Positions 7,787 to 16,471 of a stretch of 64,000 nt of DNA are shown here, in pieces. Under the pieces are notes generated by a model that made no database searches, had not been told where the DNA came from, and was given only the letters and a program-made list of their open reading frames with translations. Positions within the stretch are counted from its first letter, which is position 1. Every line of letters starts with the position of its first letter. The DNA comes from an uncultured Bacteroidales bacterium (GTDB taxonomy: Bacteria > Bacteroidota > Bacteroidia > Bacteroidales > Bacteroidaceae): NCBI GenBank assembly GCA_902763865.1, contig CACWTR010000005.1, forward strand, positions 1-64,000, written 5' to 3'. A program made the position numbers and the translations under genes.

Positions 7787-9196
7787 TTACTTGGCTCCGC
7801 TCTTCCAGAAGGCTTCTTCTGCTGCTTGGCGTGCCTTGAAGTCGTTGTATGCCTTGAGTGCGGCGGCGTTGGCTGCTTGGTTTGCCTGCACTTTCTTGAT
7901 GTTCTCCTTGAGTCGTGTGGCGGAGCCGCTGACGGTGATGTCGGCTTCGGCGGCTTTGTCGCAGTAGGCGATGGCTTCCTGGTACTGTCCGAGCAGGGTG
8001 TAGATGTTGGCTTCCTTGAGGTAGGCTTTGCCGGTGAGGTCAGGGTTGTAGGCTATGCCTTTTTCTGCGTAGGTGAGTGCACCGGTGTATTGTTTGCTCT
8101 TGGTGAGTCCGTTGCAGATGTTCAGGCAGATTGCGCCTCGGCGTGCGTCGCTCGATGCGAGTTCCAGGGCTTTGTTGTAGTACTCGAGCATCTTGTCGAG
8201 CTGTCCTTCCTTCTGCGACTTCTGTGCCAGTCCGATGGCGCTGGTGAACGAGGGTTCGAGTGCGTAGGCTGCTTCGGCGTACTGGTAGTAGATGTCGCTC
8301 TCGTCGCAGTCGTTCTGCTGCATGAGGTTGAGGCTGGAGTTGAGCTTGTTGATGTCGTTCTTGTAGGTGTCGAACTTCTTGGTGTAGATGGCGATGAGCT
8401 GTGTGCTGTCGGCGGCTCCGCTCTGTGCGAATGTCTGTTCGATGGCGGCGAGGGGTGCGTCGTAGGTTGCCACGAGCTTCTGTGCTCTTTCTGCATCGCC
8501 TTCGGCCTGAGCCTCCTTAGCCAGCTGGAGCATCTTCTCGCAGGCGTCCTTGCTGTCGAGGTAGTCCTGGAGGTACTGTTCGCGCATGGTGTTGGGCATT
8601 GCCTTATAGACGGCGTCGCTGACGAGGAAGAATGTCTGGAGGAAGGAGCCTGTGATTTCGCGTCCGCCATGTTCGTTGACCATCTTGATGGCTTCGGAGA
8701 AGTTCTTGTAGCTCTCGCGCAGGTCGAACTTCTGTCCGAGGACGGAGGGGGCGGTCCAGTTGTAGTACTCGGCCTTGACGCTCAGCACGTCGCCCAGGGT
8801 GCTTTTTGTCTTTGCAAAGGAGTTGAGGGCGTCGAGGTTCTTCTGTCGGAGGTCAAAGAGTTCCATCATCTCGTTGAAGTACTTCAGCTTCTTGGCGGGG
8901 TCCTGTTCGGCATTGATGAGGTTGTAGAACATGAACGGGCCTTGGGTGTAGATGCCGTTGACGGCGAAGGGTGCGTACTTCTTGAGCCACTGGAAGTCGA
9001 TGTACATGTCTGCATAGTCCTTGTTTGCACCGGCTTGCTGGAACATGGTGATGTATCCCTTGGCGGTCTTGATGCTGTCTTCGTTGTTGCCCGTGGAGTG
9101 TGTGATGCGGTCTTCCACGGTGCTGCCTTCGAAATTCTGTGCCGTTGCTCCTGTGGTGAACAGCGCGAGCAGGATGGCGATGGTTTGTTTCTTCAT
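7787..9196 (-). CDS. Secreted tetratricopeptide-repeat protein
   Basis: Function unknown beyond a likely periplasmic scaffold role. The start is the ATG giving MKKQTIAILLALFTTGATAQ, a signal peptide; the frame upstream has no coding character. The 469-residue protein is almost wholly helical and carries TPR-like units, clearest in the C-terminal half, such as GAICLNICNGLTKSKQYTGA and KAYLKEANIYTLLGQYQEAI. The last helix (NQAANAAALKAYNDFKARQA) is Ala-rich and could form a coiled coil. It is monocistronic, with a terminator at 7727-7768. A TAATTTTTG sequence at 9255-9263 on the minus strand is a possible, imperfect promoter. Confidence 0.8.
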   Translation of the reverse strand: MKKQTIAILLALFTTGATAQNFEGSTVEDRITHSTGNNEDSIKTAKGYITMFQQAGANKDYADMYIDFQWLKKYAPFAVNGIYTQGPFMFYNLINAEQDPAKKLKYFNEMMELFDLRQKNLDALNSFAKTKSTLGDVLSVKAEYYNWTAPSVLGQKFDLRESYKNFSEAIKMVNEHGGREITGSFLQTFFLVSDAVYKAMPNTMREQYLQDYLDSKDACEKMLQLAKEAQAEGDAERAQKLVATYDAPLAAIEQTFAQSGAADSTQLIAIYTKKFDTYKNDINKLNSSLNLMQQNDCDESDIYYQYAEAAYALEPSFTSAIGLAQKSQKEGQLDKMLEYYNKALELASSDARRGAICLNICNGLTKSKQYTGALTYAEKGIAYNPDLTGKAYLKEANIYTLLGQYQEAIAYCDKAAEADITVSGSATRLKENIKKVQANQAANAAALKAYNDFKARQAAEEAFWKSGAK

Positions 9197-9400
9197 TGTC
9201 TTATTGTAGGTTGTTAAAGTGACGCTTGTGTTCGTTTTCGTTTTCATTGGTACGCAAAAATTACGGTTCTGCAATGGAATGATGCCTAAATGAAACTTTA
9301 TTTGCACGAATCAGATTCATTTTAACTTATCTTTGCACGTGTCGGGAGCTCTGGCGACGAGTGCCGGCGGCATTGCCGGAGCGAGCTCCTTCCGGGGGAG

Positions 9401-9497
9401 ACGCGTCGTGTCCGTTGCTTCATCGCGATGAAGCAATTGCATCTACATGTATGTGCAATCACTCCATCGCGATGAAGCAATCGGCGCGTCGTGTTAC
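9401..9497. repeat. Palindrome cluster flanked by CGCGTCGTGT repeats
   Basis: The 400-bp gap between the TPR gene and the antiporter gene holds a perfect 22-bp palindrome at 9415-9436 (left half TTGCTTCATCG). A looser inverted repeat follows (ATTGCA at 9434-9439 with TGCAAT at 9454-9459), then a half copy of the first palindrome, ATCGCGATGAAGCAA, at 9466-9480. The cluster is bracketed by the direct repeat CGCGTCGTGT (9402-9411 and 9486-9495). The same CGTCGTGT word recurs in other intergenic repeats at 19.6, 46.6 and 56.0 kb. Confidence 0.7.
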
Positions 9498-9567
9498 GAT
9501 TGTGTTTCAAAACTGTCTTGCGGCGAATTTTTTCAGGTCGGATGGAACTTTATTCCTTTTTTTGTCG

Positions 9568-9575
9568 TAAATTTG
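9568..9575 (+). promoter_or_regulatory. Antiporter promoter, -7 box TAAATTTG
   Basis: TAAATTTG matches TAnnTTTG and lies 22 bp before the start codon at 9598. Confidence 0.55.
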
Positions 9576-9597
9576 CACTCGCTTAAAAGAAAACAGT

Positions 9598-10530
9598 ATG
9601 CTAATCGAGATTATTCTGATTGTAGTGGGCATTGCCGTAGTGCTCTGGGGTGCTGACCGCTTTACGGACGGAGCGAGCGGTCTGGCACGACGTCTGAAGG
9701 TGAGTGAACTCGTTATAGGACTGACGGTTGTGGCGCTTGGTACGAGCTTGCCGGAGTTCATCGTCAGCTTCATGAGTGTGCTGCGCGGCAGCGGCGACAT
9801 GAGTGTGGGCAACGTCGTGGGCAGCAATATCTTCAACGGGCTTGTCGTAGTAGGCTGCTCGGCCATCCTGATAAACCTCAAGGTGGATAAGGCGCTTCTT
9901 CGCCGCGACATACCTCTGACGCTTGTTGCCTCTGTCCTGCTGCTGGCCTTTGTTGCCAGCGACAATAGCCTTTCCCGCGTTGAGGCGGTGGTCCTGCTTG
10001 CCTTCTTCGGCATCTATTCGTGGGTGACGTACCGGGTTGCCATGCAGGACCGTCGGGCAGCCGGCGAGGTGAAGGAGGAGACGACGCCGATGCCCAAGCT
10101 CCTGCTGCTCATTGCGGTAGGCATTGCAGCCCTGGTTGTCGGCGGTCGGGTCTTGGTGGATAATGCGGCTGCCGTTGCCCGAGAGTTCCACGTCAGCGAG
10201 AGTGTCATCGGCCTGACCATCCTGGCCGCTGGCACCAGTCTGCCGGAGCTGGTGACGAGCATGGTGGCAGCCCGAAAGGGCAGCGAAGGCCTCGCCTTGG
10301 GCAATGCCTTAGGCAGCAACATCTTCAATATCGCTTTCGTGCTGGGCATCTGCGGCAGTGTCTCGCCCCTGACGGTGACGGACATCACCCTGGTGGATTG
10401 GGGCATGCTGGTCGGCAGCACCCTCCTGCTCTGGCTGCTGGCCTGGACGGGAAAGAAGCTGAACCGCGGCGAGGGCACGGTGCTCGTTTGCGCCTATCTT
10501 GCCTACCTCGTCTGGCTGCTGGCAAGGTGA
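9598..10530 (+). CDS. Calcium/sodium antiporter (CaCA family, YrbG-like)
   Basis: Inner membrane cation exchanger, 310 residues with about ten hydrophobic segments. The two inverted alpha repeats that define the CaCA superfamily are both present: GTSLPEFIVS in the first half with GNVVGSNIFNGL after it, and GTSLPELVTS in the second half with GNALGSNIFNIAF. Length and symmetry match bacterial YrbG-type proteins. The start ATG gives MLIEIILIVVG, the first membrane helix. It stands alone, with a promoter box 22 bp upstream. The transported ions are inferred from the family only. Confidence 0.92.
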   Translation: MLIEIILIVVGIAVVLWGADRFTDGASGLARRLKVSELVIGLTVVALGTSLPEFIVSFMSVLRGSGDMSVGNVVGSNIFNGLVVVGCSAILINLKVDKALLRRDIPLTLVASVLLLAFVASDNSLSRVEAVVLLAFFGIYSWVTYRVAMQDRRAAGEVKEETTPMPKLLLLIAVGIAALVVGGRVLVDNAAAVAREFHVSESVIGLTILAAGTSLPELVTSMVAARKGSEGLALGNALGSNIFNIAFVLGICGSVSPLTVTDITLVDWGMLVGSTLLLWLLAWTGKKLNRGEGTVLVCAYLAYLVWLLAR

Positions 10531-10610
10531 AGAAGTCCGGCAGCCAACAAATTTAACCTACTTAACGCGAAAAAAGTAATGACTTCCTCGCGCGCATGAA
10601 CATTTTTTAT

Positions 10611-10618
10611 TATCTTTG
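10611..10618 (+). promoter_or_regulatory. Promoter of the M60 peptidase run, -7 box TATCTTTG
   Basis: TATCTTTG is an exact match to the Bacteroidales -7 consensus, 36 bp before the start at 10655. It would drive the four-gene run up to 19539. Confidence 0.65.
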
Positions 10619-10654
10619 TAGCCAGATACAACACTAAACTAAAACTAACAACGC

Positions 10655-13600
10655 ATGAAGAAAACCATCAAACTACTACTCCTGTCATTCCTTTCCCTAC
10701 TCGGAACCACTTCCTCCTGGGCGCAATCGGACGAATTTGCCGGCAAGATAATCAGCCTCGGCAACAATGCGACGACGCTCGAGACGGGGAAGTGGTATGT
10801 CCTCTATAACGCAAAAACCACAACCTACATCGCTGAAGGCGCAGGCAATACGCTTGGCGTCAGCACGTCTTCCCCCGACAACGCCGATGCCCTGTCCAGC
10901 GCCGGCTACCTCGTACAGCTCGAAGAAACGGGTACGGCTGACCGCTATTACCTGAAGACGGGCCTGGGCAACTACTTCCAGAACGTCAACCAAAACGCCA
11001 ACAACGGCACGAGCCCCACTGTGCAGACCAAGTTCTACTACACTGTCACCCCGCTCGCCACGGAGGGACACTGGGCGCTTCGCAGCATCGGTCGCTACTA
11101 CCTGCAGAGTCTGAACGGCAAGCTCGTCGGTTCGACGGCAGCAGGCGGAGCCGACAGCGACCGCGACTGGACTCTGCGCGAGGTCAGCTTCTCCAGTGCC
11201 GATAACCTGACGGGAAAGGCCTACGTCAGCTATATCCTGAGCAGCAAGAACATCGTACGCCTCACGAGCCGCCGCAACAGCGCTGTCCGCCTCTCCGACA
11301 ACGGCACAAGCACCGTGGGCGCTGCCAAGAACGACAAGACGCTGGCCCAGGTCTGGCTCCTCGCCAAGTCGGGCAACGGCTACACCCTGCGCAATGCCAA
11401 CACGGGAAGATACCTGAACGACGACGACAATTTCCGCAGCCCCTCGGCTACGCCCAACACCATCTACATCCAGTTCAGTCCCAACAACGGGACCAACGGC
11501 GCCTACATCAACCTCTCGGAGAAGGCAGACTTCTCCGGTTCCTCCTGCCTGAACTTGGGCAACGACGGCATCACCCTCTTCAAGTGGACCTGTCAGGGAG
11601 ACCAGGGCTGCGACTGGAGCATCGCACTCGCAGAGAACTATACCATCAAGGAGGTGGAGGACAACCTGCTGGCCCAAGGCGGCCTCTCGGAACCCGAGGT
11701 GGGGAAGTACTACCGCATCAAGAACATGGGCAACTCCAGGTACATGAACGAGAACTTCGGGAGCAACGTCCTCACGTGCGAGGCGAAAGATGCCGACAAG
11801 CTCTCGCAGTACTGGACTTTCGTGCAGGCCGCCAATGGCCGCTGCTACCTCCAGAACCTCTGCACGCAGCGCTACGTCGTCCAGCAGAACGGCAGCCTCA
11901 GCGCACAATACCGCACCAACACGTCACGCACGAGCAGCTTCGCCATCCAGCGCACCGCCGACGCAACGTCGCTGACCTACTACATCCTCGATAACAGCAC
12001 CGTCGGACTGCATTGCGACGCGGCAAACAACGTGGTCGGGTGGTACAGCAACGCCACCAACAGCGTCTGGGGCTTCGAGGTTGCAGAACTCGACGACGAG
12101 TTCATCGAGAACGGACGTGCACAGCTCACGGCCTACACCGACCTCGTACAGCACATCGGCACCTACCGGACGGCACTCAACAACCTGTTCCAGGACAATG
12201 CCTGCACCGTCCTCAAGGACGAGGTACAGTCCCTCAGCGATGAAGCCCTTGCAGCGAATGAGGACTTCGCCTCCCTCAACGACAACATGAAAGCGATGGT
12301 CCTCAAGGTGAAGAACAACACCTGGCAGAGCTTCACTTCCTCGACAGGCTACACGCGGGAAGGCTTCGAGAAGTTCTTCCGCGTCCGCGACGACTTCTTC
12401 GTCTATAGCCATAACCAGCAGATGTCGTCCAACAAGTATGCCGGCATGAGCAATGCCTTCGGCAAGCTATCAGGGCCGACGGGTATCGTCGGAAAGGCAG
12501 GAGACATTATATATATATATGCTGACGCCAACCCGAGCCCCGACTGCACTCTGCAGGTAGAGGTCGTGGCGGACAGCGAAAGCCCGGGCGACCACCAGAC
12601 CGGCACCACGACCAACCTGCGTGCCGGACTCAACGCGGTCCTGCTGAGCGAACCCAGCACCATCTATATCTTCTACCAGCTCAACAATCCCGAGAAGTAT
12701 CTGGCAGACTACCCCGCAGCCAAGATACACATCGAGGGCGGACAGGTGCAGGGCTACTTCGACTACACACGAGGCATGACCAATCAGGACTGGACGCTCC
12801 TCTACGAGAAGATGCTTGACAAGAGCATCGTCGTCAACATGAAGAGCGAGCGCGTCGTCTTTGCCATGCTGACCAACCTGGTGAAGGCTGCTGTCGGAAA
12901 GAACGGTGAAGCCGAGGGACTGATGCGCGTCTGGAGCAACTTTGTTGACCTCGAGGAGGACCTCATGGGCTTCAAGGAAGACCTGCAAGGACGCTTCCGC
13001 AACATCTGGAACGCCTTCTCCGTCAATCACGGCTACATGTACTCCACCACATACGGCACCTACTACGAGAACAGCACCATCTCAACCGTCATGAACTACA
13101 ACGCGCTCACCTCGAGCGGCGGAGCCATCTGGGGACCGTCCCACGAAATAGGCCACAACCATCAGGCTTGCTTCAACATCGTCGGCGCCACGGAAGTCAG
13201 CAACAACCTCTTCTCGAATGTCAACGTCTTCCTTCACGGCGTATCCACGACACGCGGGACAAAAGTGACCGACACGCTCGACGACTTCGCAAAGGGTAAA
13301 GGCTGGTTTGGCATGAGCATCTGGGAACAGACACGCTTCTACTTCCAGCTCTACCTCTACTTCCATGCTCAGGGACACAAGCCCGACTTCTATCCTACGC
13401 TCTTCAAGATGCTCCGTCAGGACCCAATCCGCAAGCGTTCCAGCACCTACGATGCCTCCCTCGTCAATGGCGACGGCAATGTGGTGGGCGGCTACCTGAG
13501 CTATGGCAAGCAGGACTACCTGCACATGGCCAAGAAGATGTGCGACGCTGCACAGCTCGACCTCAGCGAACTCTTCGAGGTGAACGGCATGTTCGTGCCC

Positions 13601-14800
13601 TACAATAAGTTCTATGTAGGCGACTATGCCGACTATTGGGTGACGACCACACAACAGGACATCGACGAGGCCCGCGCCTATATGAGCCGCTATCCGAAAG
13701 CCCCCAGCATCTGCTTCATTGACGACCGCATCAAGCCCTCGGACGCTATCTTCGACGGTCCGCTCGAGGGCAGGCCGCGCAGCAAGAACCGAATCGCCTA
13801 CGACGACGGCGAGGTGCCCATCGGCTATGCCGACGTAGGGCAATGGACCGACTTCGTGGACGAGTACCAGACGAGCGGTTACTACTACACCACCTCCACC
13901 AGCTCCGGCGTGACCACCTACTCGGTCAGCGGCAAGGGAGCTATCGGCTACAAGGTCTATGACAACGATGGCAACCTTGTCTATCTCTCCAACAAGAACA
14001 GGTTCTCCTTCCCGTCCAACGTCGCACAGAAGGTGAAGGACGGCTTCAAGATGGTTGCATGCGAAGCCAACGGCTATGAGGTGCTCATCCCTTACGGCCC
14101 CGCGTTGTTCCGCGGCGAGATGACTGCCTACTATGAAGGCGACCCGACTCCCCATACATTATATTACTATGGCACGGGGACGGCAGGCAAGAGCGAGATG
14201 AATCCCCTGCCTGCAAACTCCATTGCCTACGTCATGTCCGACCAGACGGAAAGAAAGCAGCCGACAGCGGAACTGCTCTCTAATACAAACGTCGTCGATG
14301 GCGAAGGCAATGCACAGCAGCTCGTCATCGATGGCGACAAACCTTTCTTCGTCCCGACCGACTTTAAGGCAGCCGAGCTTACCTTCACCAAGGGCGGCGA
14401 AGGCAGTCAGGTGCTCCGTCTGCCCTTCGACACGTGGGCAGGCTTAGGCAACATTACCGAGGACGGGACCGTAGATGACGCTTCCGACACATACACGGCA
14501 GGCAGCCCCGTCCTCTTCAATGGCAATGTTGCTATCAGCGAGAAAGAACGCACTGTCAGCGCCGGCACTTTTGCCGAGACGGAGAGCGGCTACATCTATG
14601 ACGGCGCTTCATTTGTCTATGCCGAGAACATCTCGCCCTTCACTTACGTATGGGACGAACCCAACGGCATCAGCGAAGTGAACGGACAAGAGCAGGTCGG
14701 TCATGACGGCTCTGCCATCTACAATATCTCAGGCCAGCGTGTCAGCAAGCCCGTAAAGGGTCTTTACATCACCCGCGGCAAGAAAATAATGATGAAGTAA
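10655..14800 (+). CDS. Secreted M60-like (enhancin/mucinase) metallopeptidase
   Basis: Large secreted zinc peptidase, 1381 residues. After a signal peptide (MKKTIKLLLLSFLSLLGTTSSWAQ) come several repeated lectin-like segments with the pattern G-x-Y-Y-L/I-x-N (for example GKYYRIKNMGNSRYMNENFG), suggesting ricin-type or similar carbohydrate-binding domains. The catalytic core carries HEIGH at residues 830-834 in GPSHEIGHNHQ, with E847 as the likely third zinc ligand. This is the M60/enhancin signature; members cleave mucin-type O-glycoproteins. The C-terminus ends with a sorting-like tail (YNISGQRVSKPVKGLYITRG then KK), shared with three other proteins here. The stop overlaps the next gene's start (TAATG). 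Host glycoprotein degradation is inference from family. Confidence 0.88.
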   Translation: MKKTIKLLLLSFLSLLGTTSSWAQSDEFAGKIISLGNNATTLETGKWYVLYNAKTTTYIAEGAGNTLGVSTSSPDNADALSSAGYLVQLEETGTADRYYLKTGLGNYFQNVNQNANNGTSPTVQTKFYYTVTPLATEGHWALRSIGRYYLQSLNGKLVGSTAAGGADSDRDWTLREVSFSSADNLTGKAYVSYILSSKNIVRLTSRRNSAVRLSDNGTSTVGAAKNDKTLAQVWLLAKSGNGYTLRNANTGRYLNDDDNFRSPSATPNTIYIQFSPNNGTNGAYINLSEKADFSGSSCLNLGNDGITLFKWTCQGDQGCDWSIALAENYTIKEVEDNLLAQGGLSEPEVGKYYRIKNMGNSRYMNENFGSNVLTCEAKDADKLSQYWTFVQAANGRCYLQNLCTQRYVVQQNGSLSAQYRTNTSRTSSFAIQRTADATSLTYYILDNSTVGLHCDAANNVVGWYSNATNSVWGFEVAELDDEFIENGRAQLTAYTDLVQHIGTYRTALNNLFQDNACTVLKDEVQSLSDEALAANEDFASLNDNMKAMVLKVKNNTWQSFTSSTGYTREGFEKFFRVRDDFFVYSHNQQMSSNKYAGMSNAFGKLSGPTGIVGKAGDIIYIYADANPSPDCTLQVEVVADSESPGDHQTGTTTNLRAGLNAVLLSEPSTIYIFYQLNNPEKYLADYPAAKIHIEGGQVQGYFDYTRGMTNQDWTLLYEKMLDKSIVVNMKSERVVFAMLTNLVKAAVGKNGEAEGLMRVWSNFVDLEEDLMGFKEDLQGRFRNIWNAFSVNHGYMYSTTYGTYYENSTISTVMNYNALTSSGGAIWGPSHEIGHNHQACFNIVGATEVSNNLFSNVNVFLHGVSTTRGTKVTDTLDDFAKGKGWFGMSIWEQTRFYFQLYLYFHAQGHKPDFYPTLFKMLRQDPIRKRSSTYDASLVNGDGNVVGGYLSYGKQDYLHMAKKMCDAAQLDLSELFEVNGMFVPYNKFYVGDYADYWVTTTQQDIDEARAYMSRYPKAPSICFIDDRIKPSDAIFDGPLEGRPRSKNRIAYDDGEVPIGYADVGQWTDFVDEYQTSGYYYTTSTSSGVTTYSVSGKGAIGYKVYDNDGNLVYLSNKNRFSFPSNVAQKVKDGFKMVACEANGYEVLIPYGPALFRGEMTAYYEGDPTPHTLYYYGTGTAGKSEMNPLPANSIAYVMSDQTERKQPTAELLSNTNVVDGEGNAQQLVIDGDKPFFVPTDFKAAELTFTKGGEGSQVLRLPFDTWAGLGNITEDGTVDDASDTYTAGSPVLFNGNVAISEKERTVSAGTFAETESGYIYDGASFVYAENISPFTYVWDEPNGISEVNGQEQVGHDGSAIYNISGQRVSKPVKGLYITRGKKIMMK

Positions 14801-16401
14801 TGCAAAAGAAATCACCGAGAAAGCCGCCTAAAGCGGCGGAACAGCATCAGCCGGCATCAGCTCCGGCCAAGCACGGGAGGTGGCTGCCGGCTGCCCTTCC
14901 TGTCTTCTTTGTCTTGACGTGGCTTTGGGCAGCCTGGTACTATGGTTCTGTCTTCCACATCAGTCGGGAGTACAGCTTCTGGTCGGCGGATGTGCGCCTC
15001 ATGGAGTTCATCTTGAGTCAGCCCTACGGTAGTCTTCGCTACCTTGGACGCGCCATGCTGCAGCTCTATAAGTTCCCTTGGCTGGGAGGACTGCTTCTTT
15101 CGCTGATGCTCACCGTCGGCAGTTGGCTGACAGGCTATTGTATGCGGCTCCGCCCATCGTGGCGCTTCGTTCAGTTCCTTCCGGCGCTGACCTACATGGC
15201 CGTAGTCACGTACATGGGTCTGGACATCTTCTTCGAGGCCCGCACCGGTCTGATTCTCGGCATTCCTTTTGTCGCGATAGCCGTTCTCTGCATCTGGGCC
15301 GTCATCATTCGCAGCTTCAGTCGCAAGCCGGTGCATTCCTTTATCTGCACTCCTGCTGACGAGGCGCCGCGGCAGAGCCTGCTCCAGCATGCCGTCGTCG
15401 TTCTTTGCTTGGCAGCCATCGTCGGCTTCGATACGTGGCAGCGCCCCTATGTGCGTGTCATCTGTCAGCTACTCGACATGGAGTACCGGCAGGACTGGGC
15501 CGGCATCCAGAAGCTTGCCCGCAAGAATGCCGCGATGAGCAACCGCCCGATGGCCTGTACCTATGCCGCCTCACTTGTCCAGACGGGGCAGGTGGCCGAG
15601 CGCCTGTTCGACATCCGCATGGACTACGACTCGCTCTACATTCACGGCATGGACTGGAAGTTCAACAACGCGAGTGCCCTCTATGTGCCTGAAGGCAACT
15701 ACTATGGCGGCTTCATACAATCGTCGATGCATGCCTGCATGGAGCAGATGGTGATGACGGGCCCGACCATACGCCTCCTGAAGCTTCTGGTCAAGTGCTC
15801 CCTGATGCGGGAGGAATGGGAGCTTGCCGAGAAGTACCTGACGCTGTTGCGCCGCGTCCCCTTCGAGGGCGCGTTCTGCGAGAAGTACGAACCGATGGTG
15901 CGCCGCATCGACTTGGTTAATGCAGACCGTGAGATGGCAATGATTCGCCTGACGGAACCTATCCACGACAGCTTCGAGAACATGTACCAGCAGCCGCTCT
16001 TCATGGGCTACAACATCTCGCTCATCGAGGGTCGCAGCAGCAATGCCCTCATCAACAGCCTCTGTGCCTGCCTCTACACGAAGGTCATGCCTCAGTTTGT
16101 GGAGCGCCTTGAACCGCTGATGGGCTCTACGCCTCCCAGCATCATCATGGACGGCATCCTGCTGGCCGACAACAAGCATCCCGGCATTGCGAAGCAGTTC
16201 TCCGGTCTCAACTTCCGCAAGCCTCAGCTGCAGACGTTCTTCCAGAACACGCAGCCGTACATGAAGGACCGTCCGCGCTTTGCCTACGAACTGTTCCCTC
16301 GCTACAAGGGCTACTATCCCTACTATTACTTCTTCGGCAACCTGAAGGCCACGCGCAAGGGCTATACGGGCATGTCGTCGAGCAATTCGGGTGTCAACTG
16401 A
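14800..16401 (+). CDS. DUF6057-like integral membrane protein
   Basis: 533 residues. A basic, Pro-rich N-terminus is followed by about five hydrophobic segments in the first 210 residues (starting LPAALPVFFVLTWLWAAWYY). A long soluble helical domain follows (from about residue 215), with repeat-like pairs such as AGIQKLARKNAAMSNRPMAC and WELAEKYLTLLRRVPFEGAF that resemble TPR units. The architecture matches what I know as DUF6057 in Bacteroidetes; no biochemical function is established to my knowledge. Its ATG overlaps the stop of the M60 peptidase gene by one base, so translation is probably coupled. A CXXCH lipoprotein gene follows 70 bp downstream. Confidence 0.7.
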   Translation: MQKKSPRKPPKAAEQHQPASAPAKHGRWLPAALPVFFVLTWLWAAWYYGSVFHISREYSFWSADVRLMEFILSQPYGSLRYLGRAMLQLYKFPWLGGLLLSLMLTVGSWLTGYCMRLRPSWRFVQFLPALTYMAVVTYMGLDIFFEARTGLILGIPFVAIAVLCIWAVIIRSFSRKPVHSFICTPADEAPRQSLLQHAVVVLCLAAIVGFDTWQRPYVRVICQLLDMEYRQDWAGIQKLARKNAAMSNRPMACTYAASLVQTGQVAERLFDIRMDYDSLYIHGMDWKFNNASALYVPEGNYYGGFIQSSMHACMEQMVMTGPTIRLLKLLVKCSLMREEWELAEKYLTLLRRVPFEGAFCEKYEPMVRRIDLVNADREMAMIRLTEPIHDSFENMYQQPLFMGYNISLIEGRSSNALINSLCACLYTKVMPQFVERLEPLMGSTPPSIIMDGILLADNKHPGIAKQFSGLNFRKPQLQTFFQNTQPYMKDRPRFAYELFPRYKGYYPYYYFFGNLKATRKGYTGMSSSNSGVN

Positions 16402-16471
16402 GTGCAGTTCGCGGTTCATGATTCACAATGCATAGTTAATTAGGCAACAAATTCTTCATTCATCACTTCCA

